From Coprococcus sp. (GTDB taxonomy: Bacteria; Bacillota; Clostridia; Lachnospirales; Lachnospiraceae), in assembly GCA_017935345.1 (NCBI GenBank), contig JAGBHU010000042.1:62001-126000 (forward strand): a DNA stretch of 64,000 bases. The letters run 5' to 3'. Positions within the stretch are counted from its first letter, which is position 1. Each line of letters opens with the position of its first letter. The notes beneath the pieces are model-generated. The model did not search any database and had not been told where the DNA came from. It was given only the letters and a program-made list of their open reading frames with translations. Below are positions 54,663-62,850 of this stretch, in pieces. The position numbers were made by a program, and so were the translations under genes.

Positions 54663-56192
54663 ATGTTAGAGAATAATTACGAGAATAAGCCAAAGAAATA
54701 TGCCGGTATTCTTGCACATCCTACATCTTTTCCGGGACCATATGGAATCGGTGACTTAGGGAAAGGCACTTATCGGTTTATAGATTTTCTTGAAAAATCC
54801 GGAATGAATCTGTGGCAGGTGCTCCCGCTCGGTCATACCGGCTTTGGTGATTCACCATATCAGCCATTTTCAGCATTTGCCGGACAACCGCTTATTATTG
54901 ACTTAGATTATCTTAAGAACTATAAGCTGCTTTTAGATTCAGATTTTGCGGATATGCCTTCATGGGACCCGGTTAAAATCGATTACGGAACCTTGATTGA
55001 ATTTAAGACGAAATTACTGAAAACAGCATATCAGCGATTTACGGACGCAGATTATGATGACGAATTCTCTGATGATGAAAAGCTTATGCAGGAATTTGAT
55101 GATTTTGTAGAAAATACCACTTGGCTCGCCGATTACTCATTATTCATGGCAGGAAAAGATTACCATGAGGGTATGCCTTGGTATATGTGGGAAGATTCCC
55201 TTAAATCTCCAACCAAGAGACAGCGTACGACATGGGTAAAGAAACTTTCAGAAGGAATTGGATATTACAACTTTATTCAGTTCCTGTTCCATACACAATG
55301 GATGGCTGTGAAAGAATATGCAAATGAGAAAAATATCAGCATTGTCGGAGACACGCCTATATTCCTTGCATGGGACAGTGCGGATGTATGGGCAAATCAG
55401 GATTTATTTATGCTTGATTCCAAGGGATATCCTATCGAAGTTGCAGGTGTACCGCCTGATTATTTCTCAGCTACAGGACAGTTATGGGGCAATCCGCTTT
55501 ACAAATGGGACAAACATACGGAGACAGGCTATGCCTGGTGGATAGAGAGAATACGATATCAGCTTACATTAACTGATTTCTTAAGAATAGACCATTTCAG
55601 AGGCTTCGACAAATACTGGGCTGTTCCTTACGGAGAAGAAACTGCTGTTAACGGTGAATGGAAACCGGCACCGGGCATAAACTTCTTCACACAGCTTGAG
55701 GCAAATCTCGGCTATCATCTGCCTATCATCGCAGAGGATTTAGGCGAAATCGATGAGGCGGTTGTAGAGCTTCGAGACAAATTCGGTCTTCCGGGTATGA
55801 AGATACTCCAGTTTGCATTTGAAAATCCTGAGGAGAATGATTTTCTTCCTCATAACTATACAAGGAACTGTGTATGCTACACCGGAACACACGATAATGA
55901 CACCACGCTCGGATGGTATCAGAAGGCATTTGAAACTTCAAAGGATAAGCTCAGAAGATATTTCAGTACCGATGCCAGTGATATCTGCTGGGTTATGATA
56001 AGAGCCTGCTTTTCATCCGTTGCAAATATGGCTGTTGTGCCTATGCAGGATGTGCTGAAACTGGATTCATGGGCTCGTATGAATACCCCTGGTGTCGGTG
56101 AAGGTAACTGGGCATGGCGGTTCACATTTGAAGATATGAATCCTGCTCTTGAGGAAAGGTTATTTGAAACCGCAAAGCTTTACGGAAGATAA
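54663..56192 (+). CDS. malQ: 4-alpha-glucanotransferase (amylomaltase)
   Basis: 509 residues, GH77. Transfers alpha-1,4-glucan chains between maltodextrins in maltose/glycogen use. Signatures are YAGILAHPTSFPGPYGIGDLG, LPLGHTGFGDSPYQPFSAFAG, GDTPIFLAWDSADVWA, the nucleophile Asp in FLRIDHFRGFDKYW (about 304), the acid/base Glu in IAEDLG (about 360) and TGTHDNDTT. Convergent and divergent neighbours suggest that it heads a small plus-strand unit with plsC, 11 bases downstream. Confidence 0.96.
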   Translation: MLENNYENKPKKYAGILAHPTSFPGPYGIGDLGKGTYRFIDFLEKSGMNLWQVLPLGHTGFGDSPYQPFSAFAGQPLIIDLDYLKNYKLLLDSDFADMPSWDPVKIDYGTLIEFKTKLLKTAYQRFTDADYDDEFSDDEKLMQEFDDFVENTTWLADYSLFMAGKDYHEGMPWYMWEDSLKSPTKRQRTTWVKKLSEGIGYYNFIQFLFHTQWMAVKEYANEKNISIVGDTPIFLAWDSADVWANQDLFMLDSKGYPIEVAGVPPDYFSATGQLWGNPLYKWDKHTETGYAWWIERIRYQLTLTDFLRIDHFRGFDKYWAVPYGEETAVNGEWKPAPGINFFTQLEANLGYHLPIIAEDLGEIDEAVVELRDKFGLPGMKILQFAFENPEENDFLPHNYTRNCVCYTGTHDNDTTLGWYQKAFETSKDKLRRYFSTDASDICWVMIRACFSSVANMAVVPMQDVLKLDSWARMNTPGVGEGNWAWRFTFEDMNPALEERLFETAKLYGR

Positions 56193-56203
56193 GGAGAGAA
56201 TCA

Positions 56204-56944
56204 TTGAGAACATTTATAACCGTATTATTTGCAGTATTAGGTATCATATTATGTCTGCCTTACCATTTATATTTGCATATTCTGGCAAAAAAAAATCCGG
56301 AAAAGGCTTATAAAAAAGCATTTAAGCTTGTAAAAGGGTTTTTTGGTGCAGTTATGTTTCTCGCCGGATGTAAGCGAACCATAATAGGCAGAGACAAAAT
56401 TCCGGAGGATACCCCGGTTATGTTTGTCGGAAATCACAGAAGCTATTTTGATATTTTATCATGCCACAACGCAATTGGTTTTCCGGTAGGCTTTATGTCA
56501 AAGGAAGAGATTAAAAAGATTCCATTGCTTCATCTTTATATGGATGACATAGGCTGTACTTATCTGGACAGAAGCGATATTAAGAAGGGCTTTGAGGTCA
56601 TTGGTGAAACCGCAGAAATCATCAAAAACGGTCATTCCATGATGATATTTCCTGAAGGTACCAGAAATAAAGGTGACGAACTGTTGGAATTTAAAGATGG
56701 TTCATACAAGATAGCCCAGAAAGCAGGATGCCTGATTATTCCTGTTTCCATCTGTGGCACAGATAATATCATGGAAGCAAATAAACACAATATGATACAC
56801 AGTCATAAGGTTATCATTGAGTTCTGTGATCCAATCAATATAAATGGACTTACACCAAAGGAACGCAAGGCAGTTCTTGAAACAATCCCTGGAATTATAC
56901 AGGAGACACGTCTTAAGAATCTGCCCCTTGCAACAAAAAAATAA
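56204..56944 (+). CDS. plsC: 1-acyl-sn-glycerol-3-phosphate acyltransferase
   Basis: 246 residues, starting at a TTG (56204) that has AAGGAG 7 nt upstream. Makes phosphatidic acid from lysophosphatidic acid in the membrane. One N-terminal helix (about 3-23), then GNHRSYFDIL with the HX4D catalytic motif (about 76-81) and the FPEGTRNKGD motif (about 148-157). Behind malQ, probably co-transcribed though functionally unrelated. Confidence 0.93.
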   Translation: MRTFITVLFAVLGIILCLPYHLYLHILAKKNPEKAYKKAFKLVKGFFGAVMFLAGCKRTIIGRDKIPEDTPVMFVGNHRSYFDILSCHNAIGFPVGFMSKEEIKKIPLLHLYMDDIGCTYLDRSDIKKGFEVIGETAEIIKNGHSMMIFPEGTRNKGDELLEFKDGSYKIAQKAGCLIIPVSICGTDNIMEANKHNMIHSHKVIIEFCDPININGLTPKERKAVLETIPGIIQETRLKNLPLATKK

Positions 56945-56965
56945 TATTTTAGGAGGACACACATT

Positions 56966-57526
56966 ATGCCATGGTGGGGATGGATGCTAATCGTTATGGC
57001 GATAGCAATCGCAATATTAGTTGTATTATACATAGTGGGTAATCGTCTGCAAAAGAAACAGGCTGCCCAGAAGGAAGCAATGAGAGAACAGGCACAGCAG
57101 GTTACGATGCTTGTCATTGATAAAAAGATGTTGCCTATGAAGGACGCAGGGCTACCCAAAATCGTTATGGAACAGACACCAAAGCGTTATCAGAAAGCCA
57201 AGCTTCCTATTGTCAAGGCAAAAATAGGACCACAGATTATGAATCTTATCTGCGATGACGGCATATTTGATATTATGCCTGTCAAGGGTGAAGTAAAAGC
57301 TATGGTTAGCGGTATCTATATCACAAGCGTCAGAAATGTCCGCGGTAAACAGGTTGAGAAAACGGGTAAAAAGACATTTAGCGAAAAGATGCGTGCAAAG
57401 CAAAAGAAGTATCAGAATATATATGAGAATGAAACAAAAGCGATAGCACTCAGCAAGGAAGAAAAGGCTGCTGCCAAAGCAAAAGCAAAGGCAGATAAGG
57501 AAAGGGCAAAGAAGATTAAAATATGA
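56966..57526 (+). CDS. Uncharacterised membrane-anchored protein
   Basis: 186 residues. A Trp-rich N-terminus (MPWWGWM) and one membrane helix (about 7-25) precede a cytoplasmic beta-rich domain (about 45-125) and a long Lys/Ala-rich coil at the end (about 160-186, KAAAKAKAKADKERAKK). AGGAGG precedes the ATG. Its stop overlaps the next gene start by four bases (ATGA), so it is translationally coupled with the CPBP protease. Family not recognised; the pair may form a membrane complex. Confidence 0.78.
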   Translation: MPWWGWMLIVMAIAIAILVVLYIVGNRLQKKQAAQKEAMREQAQQVTMLVIDKKMLPMKDAGLPKIVMEQTPKRYQKAKLPIVKAKIGPQIMNLICDDGIFDIMPVKGEVKAMVSGIYITSVRNVRGKQVEKTGKKTFSEKMRAKQKKYQNIYENETKAIALSKEEKAAAKAKAKADKERAKKIKI

Positions 57527-58434
57527 GCAATACCAGAATAAACCGAAAAGAAATCATTACCATTTGCATGATTCCCATACTTTTATGGGGCATTCAGGCA
57601 GGCATGTATATTATTTTTAACACAATTGCCACTCAAAATGATGCTCTTAACGGTTATGATGGTTCTTATAAGGGCATTTGTTCATGTATTACTTATGTCA
57701 TATACATAGGAATATTTGCTCTTCTTTATGCCAAAAGAAAATGGGATTATCAGTCAAATACGAAATGTACCGGATACTCATTCAAAAGAAGCTTGGAGAA
57801 GATGAAGCAGTCTTCTCCAAGCTTTTTTGCATTGATTACCATTATGATGATCCTAATTGTTACTCTTGGCTTTGCATTACAGGCTGCCGTAACAGGAATA
57901 TTGCAGATTATCATGTACGCAAATCCTGATATCCTGTCATCCTATAACGACATGATAAACAGCTCCTTTGGAAGTGCTGTTGGAATTTTTAACATATTCG
58001 CCGTTGCAGTTCTGGCGCCTATAGCGGAAGAACTTGCCTTTCGGGGATTCGGAATGAGCGTAGCCGCAAGAATGTTTTATAAGCCTGCCAAAACAGATTT
58101 CAAAGGTTTGAAAACGCAAGGCAATTCCCACCCTATCAAATCATATATGACATGTATCCTTATTATTTCTCTTCTGTTCGGTTTATACCATGGCAACATC
58201 GTTCAGATACTTTATGCATTCCCTATGGGAATATTACTTGGCTATCTTACCGTTTTATTTTCGACAATTATGCCTTCTATCCTGCTTCACATAACAATAA
58301 ACACCTCAGCCTACCTGTTACCTGATATTCTGTATCAAACAAAAGAGATGACTGTTTTTACACTAATCATCTCTCTGATCTATGCTGTCGCCGCAATCTT
58401 TATAATTCAGGTGTTGACCACCAGAAAAAATTGA
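57523..58434 (+). CDS. CPBP family intramembrane metalloprotease
   Basis: 303 residues, about eight membrane helices. The CPBP (Abi/CAAX-protease-like) motifs are present: EELAFRG (about 169-175), with the paired Glu and Arg, the His in LLFGLYHGNIVQILYAFPMG (about 222-241), and a third in LHITINTSAY. Members process prenylated or bacteriocin-related peptides; many have unknown substrates. Coupled to the upstream 186-residue protein by a 4-base overlap. Confidence 0.88.
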   Translation: MSNTRINRKEIITICMIPILLWGIQAGMYIIFNTIATQNDALNGYDGSYKGICSCITYVIYIGIFALLYAKRKWDYQSNTKCTGYSFKRSLEKMKQSSPSFFALITIMMILIVTLGFALQAAVTGILQIIMYANPDILSSYNDMINSSFGSAVGIFNIFAVAVLAPIAEELAFRGFGMSVAARMFYKPAKTDFKGLKTQGNSHPIKSYMTCILIISLLFGLYHGNIVQILYAFPMGILLGYLTVLFSTIMPSILLHITINTSAYLLPDILYQTKEMTVFTLIISLIYAVAAIFIIQVLTTRKN

Positions 58435-58496
58435 TAACATAATTATTTCCTGTCATATATCAATGTCAATCAACTATTTTTTAAAACCTTATTCCC

Positions 58497-59090
58497 CTAC
58501 ACAAAATACCTCGACAAATGATATACATATACCTTTTCATCCGGGTCTTCCTCATAACCCGACAACTTCACAATCTTTTTTAATACAAAATATCTGCTGT
58601 CACGGATTTCCTTCTGATATTCAAAGGTTGGATAATATGTAATGACATAAATGTCCCTTGGATTTTTTTTGACAGACGATATGATATTTGCCAGTACCTT
58701 TTTAAATACTTCAATAGAAAACGGATTAAAGAAATAGAAATAGTTGTCCTCATCACCAATTTCATATTGGGCAGCATCTATATTATGAAAATACATTCTG
58801 TCTTCCTGCTCAAGGAATTTGCTCTGATACATTTCCTTATTCTTAATCAGACCGTTATATATTTCAGCATCACTTTCTATCCCTACTGTCCTGCAATAGT
58901 GCCTCGAGTTTCCATAAAACAATACTCTGCCCAGTCCACATCCGAAATCCACGAGAATGTCCTCCGGCTCCATGGACACTTCATTAAATATTGTAATCAA
59001 ATCCCTGTAATATGTAGCCTGATATATGTTGTTATCTCTCTCGAATGTATTGATACCGAGAAACTCATCAAACATCTTTTCATTATCCAT
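58497..59090 (-). CDS. SAM-dependent methyltransferase
   Basis: 197 residues, a small class I methyltransferase. The SAM-binding loop is ILVDFGCGLGRVLFYG (about 45-60), followed by the acidic VGIESD (ribose contacts) and FYFFNPFSIEVF in the place of the post-IV motif. Substrate unknown. It lies 15 bases downstream of the DUF1934 gene and completes a ddl-DUF1934-methyltransferase series on the minus strand. Confidence 0.85.
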   Translation of the reverse strand: MDNEKMFDEFLGINTFERDNNIYQATYYRDLITIFNEVSMEPEDILVDFGCGLGRVLFYGNSRHYCRTVGIESDAEIYNGLIKNKEMYQSKFLEQEDRMYFHNIDAAQYEIGDEDNYFYFFNPFSIEVFKKVLANIISSVKKNPRDIYVITYYPTFEYQKEIRDSRYFVLKKIVKLSGYEEDPDEKVYVYHLSRYFV

Positions 59091-59105
59091 TTTGTAAAAT
59101 TCCTT

Positions 59106-59531
59106 TTACTCTTCTATATTGATTGTCAGACTGCAATTCGTCATATAATCATAATTAAAATCAATACAATAATTTACATCTACCTGTATATGGCTATCTG
59201 TTTTCCGCATCTCATACGTATCTGTAAGTATTTCCAGAACGATAGGTCCGTGAGGAGTAACATAATGTGCGGAATAATGTTTGTTTTTTCCGAACTCCAT
59301 AACCGTATTAACAGAACCCTTTTTTGTCATCTCAAGACCTTGCTCATCAAACTTTAAAAGGTTTTTCGCCGGTTCGGAAACACCCTCGAAATATTCATCA
59401 TACTTCAGGTAATTGATGCCATCCTTCATATAGAACGAACCTCTTGTCTCTAATTCTATGATCTCCGGCTTACCTTCAAAATCAGGAGCCGTTTGGGCTC
59501 CTGTTATCTTTATCTTAACTTCTTTTACCAT
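59106..59531 (-). CDS. DUF1934 family protein (YwiB-like)
   Basis: 141 residues. Calycin-like beta-barrel protein of Firmicutes: KVKITGAQ-like start, KDGINYLKYDEYFEG, LKFDEQGLEMTKKGSVNT and MEFGKNKHYSAHYVTPHGPI, with a late MRKTDSHIQVDVNYCIDF. YwiB has no established role. It lies 25 bases after ddl. Confidence 0.87.
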   Translation of the reverse strand: MVKEVKIKITGAQTAPDFEGKPEIIELETRGSFYMKDGINYLKYDEYFEGVSEPAKNLLKFDEQGLEMTKKGSVNTVMEFGKNKHYSAHYVTPHGPIVLEILTDTYEMRKTDSHIQVDVNYCIDFNYDYMTNCSLTINIEE

Positions 59532-59556
59532 GATACTAAATCCTTAATATACATTG

Positions 59557-60609
59557 TTATCTTTCTGATGCCATCTCTATCAGGGTTTCTGTCAATGTTT
59601 CTATATCATATCCTTCATCATTCCAAAGCATTGGATACATACTAATTGAAGTAAATCCCGGCAACGTATTGATTTCATTAAACACAACACGATTTGTTCC
59701 GTTTTCCAGGAAAAAATCTACTCTGGATAAGCCAAAACCATCTAACGCATTAAAAATTTTAATTGCAGAGCTTCTTATCTCTTCTTCTATCTCCGAAGGG
59801 ATATCTGCACCGATAACCGTCTTGGATTCTTTATTGTTGTACTTTGCATCAAAATCATAAAATTCCGCAGCAGCAAGTATCTCGCCGACACCGGATGCTT
59901 TTGTATTTTTTCCATAGCCAAGCACACCGCACTCAAGCTCACGGCCTACAATCGTCTCTTCAACAAGAATCTTATTGTCGTGCTTTACCGCCTCATTTAA
60001 GCTGACCTCCAGTTCTGCTCTGTTTGATGCTTTTGATACACCCTTTGAAGAACCCGCTTTTGAAGGCTTTACAAATACCGGATAAGAAAGCTCCGCCTCA
60101 ACTCTATCCATTGCCGCTTCCAAATCCTCAAAATCGTCTTCTACAACCGGCACAAAACGAGCCTGACACACACCAATGTGGTCAACAATAATCTTTGTAT
60201 AAAACTTGTCCATAGATGCTGCCGATGCCAAAACACCGCAACCCACATATGGTATATCTGCCATTTCAAAAAGTCCCTGTATCGTTCCGTCCTCTCCATA
60301 CATACCATGAAGCACAGGAAATATCACATCTACCTTTTGGACTGTAATATTATTTCCATCTCTTATTATAATTTCCCTGGAAGTATCCGGCGAAATAACA
60401 GCACTTACCTTACTGTCATACCAGCTGCTGTCAGCAATGCTTTCTATACTGTCTGCTTTCAGCCATCTTCCATCCTTTGTAATACCCACAAGTATCATTT
60501 CATACTTTTCCAAATCTACAGCCTTTGCTACCGTCTGTACAGATATACATGATACTTCATGCTCTGATGACCTTCCTCCAAATATTACCACTAAATTTTT
60601 CTTAGCCAT
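59557..60609 (-). CDS. ddl: D-alanine--D-alanine ligase
   Basis: 350 residues. ATP-grasp enzyme that makes D-Ala-D-Ala for peptidoglycan. Seen are VVIFGGRSSEHEVSCISVQT (7-26), PVLHGMYGEDGTIQG (about 94-108), VKPSKAGSSKGVSKA (ATP site), GRELECGVLG and RVDFFLENGTNRVVFNEINTLPGFTSISMYP at the C-terminus. The serine clamp EHEVSCISVQT fits D-Ala as substrate rather than D-lactate, though this is by eye. Confidence 0.95.
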   Translation of the reverse strand: MAKKNLVVIFGGRSSEHEVSCISVQTVAKAVDLEKYEMILVGITKDGRWLKADSIESIADSSWYDSKVSAVISPDTSREIIIRDGNNITVQKVDVIFPVLHGMYGEDGTIQGLFEMADIPYVGCGVLASAASMDKFYTKIIVDHIGVCQARFVPVVEDDFEDLEAAMDRVEAELSYPVFVKPSKAGSSKGVSKASNRAELEVSLNEAVKHDNKILVEETIVGRELECGVLGYGKNTKASGVGEILAAAEFYDFDAKYNNKESKTVIGADIPSEIEEEIRSSAIKIFNALDGFGLSRVDFFLENGTNRVVFNEINTLPGFTSISMYPMLWNDEGYDIETLTETLIEMASER

Positions 60610-60683
60610 GTGAACAAGCTCCTTTTAATTTTTTATGGTTCATTTACAAGGCTAATTATAGCATGGCATAAGCAAGAATTCAA

Positions 60684-61196
60684 TTAATCATAAAGTGTTA
60701 TGGATAAAGTTTCATAATATCCTGCCGGAAATTCTACCCCGTTATATACTTCATCTTCAAAATACAAATATTCCAGCTTTGTCTGACACTCGGCATCAAT
60801 ACCATACTCCATTGCACATTCATAGGCACACTCATTAATAGATTCGTATGCCATGATAATCTCATGCTTTACATCTGAAAAACTCATTTCTTCATTATAA
60901 TCCTTACCCATCCTGTTAATAAGGGCATATATAACAGCTTCTCTTACTGCATTTGTAAGTTCCTGATATTCATTATCACTTAATTCCTCTTTGCCCTCAT
61001 ACTGCACATCCAGTCTTATTACGTCCTCTGCCATATCCACATTTGCATTTTCACTATATACTAACGCACTTACCAGATTTTCTTCTTTGTCCTTGTTGTT
61101 CTTTAAGAAATTTGCATAATAAAGTTGTCCTATTATTGCACCACCAACTACACCAAGTGTTACCCCCAAAATCGCAGCTCTAATCATTCTCCACAT
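60684..61196 (-). CDS. Uncharacterised membrane-anchored protein
   Basis: 170 residues. One N-terminal membrane helix (about 7-27, ILGVTLGVVGGAIIGQLYY) and an acidic extracellular or cytoplasmic domain with NEYQELTNAVREAV and CAYECAMEYGID. GGAGG precedes the ATG. It lies 55 bases downstream of the GerAB-GerAC fusion in the same direction, so it may belong to the germination operon. Family not recognised. Confidence 0.72.
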   Translation of the reverse strand: MWRMIRAAILGVTLGVVGGAIIGQLYYANFLKNNKDKEENLVSALVYSENANVDMAEDVIRLDVQYEGKEELSDNEYQELTNAVREAVIYALINRMGKDYNEEMSFSDVKHEIIMAYESINECAYECAMEYGIDAECQTKLEYLYFEDEVYNGVEFPAGYYETLSITLYD

Positions 61197-61251
61197 AATA
61201 AACCTCCGTTATTCGTCTGATTTGTTTTAAAAACCGGCTATATATTTTCCT

Positions 61252-62850
61252 TCATTCGTATATATCAATGGAAGCAAGGCATTTCCCTTTGTAATGAGCA
61301 TCCAGATATCCTTTTATATCCTCTCCCATTGCCTTCTCTATTATGTTTTCTTCATAGACTACATTGACATATTTCGTTGTAAATTCATCCAGAAGCTCCG
61401 GATATATCTCCCGTAATTCATCTTCGCTTTTAGCGACGATATACTCGACATGGCTTAAATCAAGTGTCTTATTATGCGTCTTATCATAGGCATCACACAT
61501 ATTCTCAAAACTGTCACCTTTTATATTCCATATCGTCTGTTCCGTGACACTGTCTTGGCTTTCCGTATTTAGTGTATCTATAACAAATGTATAATCATAC
61601 ACATCCGTTTCACTGTCCGAAGTCTGCTCCAATATAATTACCGTGGCATAATCCACATCTTCTATGGATTTATAACTACAGCCTGTCATACAAAACAGAA
61701 ACAGAACTGCTGATACTACCGCAACGGTTTTCTTAACATCAAAACGATGCTTTCCCATAAGTGCTGGAAGAATAACCGATAGCGGTATATCCACTACAGC
61801 CATATATTTCAACACAAGCTCATACATATTTTCTCCGGACAAAATGCGTTTTGCCAAAAAATAAATGCAAATCAGTCCTAAAGCCCAAACACATTTCCAA
61901 ATAAAGCTTTTCCTCCTGTCTTTTACAAACCCATTGATAACATCTAACGAAACAACAAAATGAATTTGCATAGCGACGATTCCATAAGCCATCAGCAGAA
62001 AACATGCCAATATTCCCAATCTCGCCATACTGCCACCGGGAAATTCAAATGCACCCACAATATTTAGTATCGACTTTGTTCCCGATGATATGGCATGCCA
62101 GCCGAGAACAGATATCACAAAAACCGATGCAATAATTGATATAACGAGTGATATTCCAACGGATGTAAGGAGCATACCCCGTTTTCTGTTTTTTATTCTG
62201 ATATACAACAGCATTATAAATTCCATCATGGAAAATACGATTAAAAGCACATAGCCCCTTATCAGGACAGACCTGACTGTTCCTGTTACGGTTCCTGACA
62301 AATGAAATCTGACAAATTCCAGCATTTGTGTCAAATCAATGTTTTTAAAGCAAAATATCGCTACAAATATTCCTACTATTGAAACAGACCAAAATATAGC
62401 CTCTATAAAACATACATAACCTTTAAGTCCTTTTCCTCCCAAATACAGCATAACAATGATAAGCGGAACAACAATCATCAAATCATTATGTTTATTTACC
62501 ATCATGGTCTTACATGCATTTGTAAATGCAAACATTAAAATAGCAAGCCTTATCGCTATTCTGATCTCATAAATAGAATACAAAATCGTTTTTTTGACTC
62601 TTTCACCTGAATTATCCAATTTTTCAGACCACTCAAAATCATATTTTGTAAACACAATATATAGTGCTACCACATAAATTAATGCATATAATAGCATTAA
62701 AAAAAGTGATAAAATCAGGTTGTTTTTATCCATTTTACCTGTAATCATAGTAAATGCATACATCCCTACAGCAGGAAACATCAATAACACAGCCTTAAAA
62801 AATTGCTTATACGTCAGCTGCCCCATTAAATTGTCATTCATTCTTTTCAC
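61252..62850 (-). CDS. Spore germination permease fused to a GerAC-like lipoprotein domain
   Basis: 532 residues. Residues about 1-365 are a GerAB-type amino-acid/germinant permease with about ten membrane helices, beginning NLMGQLTYKQFFKAVLLMFP and including FEFPGGSMARLGILACF. Near 378-395 follows KTVAVVSAVLFLFCMTGC, an internal helix with a lipobox-like ending, then a soluble domain (about 395-532) with DVDYATVIILEQTS and LDLSHVEYIVAKSEDELREI, similar to the N-terminal GerAC domain. Normally GerAB and GerAC are separate genes, so this is a natural fusion or a loss of the stop between them. It overlaps the GerAA stop as ATGA. Confidence 0.82.
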   Translation of the reverse strand: MKRMNDNLMGQLTYKQFFKAVLLMFPAVGMYAFTMITGKMDKNNLILSLFLMLLYALIYVVALYIVFTKYDFEWSEKLDNSGERVKKTILYSIYEIRIAIRLAILMFAFTNACKTMMVNKHNDLMIVVPLIIVMLYLGGKGLKGYVCFIEAIFWSVSIVGIFVAIFCFKNIDLTQMLEFVRFHLSGTVTGTVRSVLIRGYVLLIVFSMMEFIMLLYIRIKNRKRGMLLTSVGISLVISIIASVFVISVLGWHAISSGTKSILNIVGAFEFPGGSMARLGILACFLLMAYGIVAMQIHFVVSLDVINGFVKDRRKSFIWKCVWALGLICIYFLAKRILSGENMYELVLKYMAVVDIPLSVILPALMGKHRFDVKKTVAVVSAVLFLFCMTGCSYKSIEDVDYATVIILEQTSDSETDVYDYTFVIDTLNTESQDSVTEQTIWNIKGDSFENMCDAYDKTHNKTLDLSHVEYIVAKSEDELREIYPELLDEFTTKYVNVVYEENIIEKAMGEDIKGYLDAHYKGKCLASIDIYE

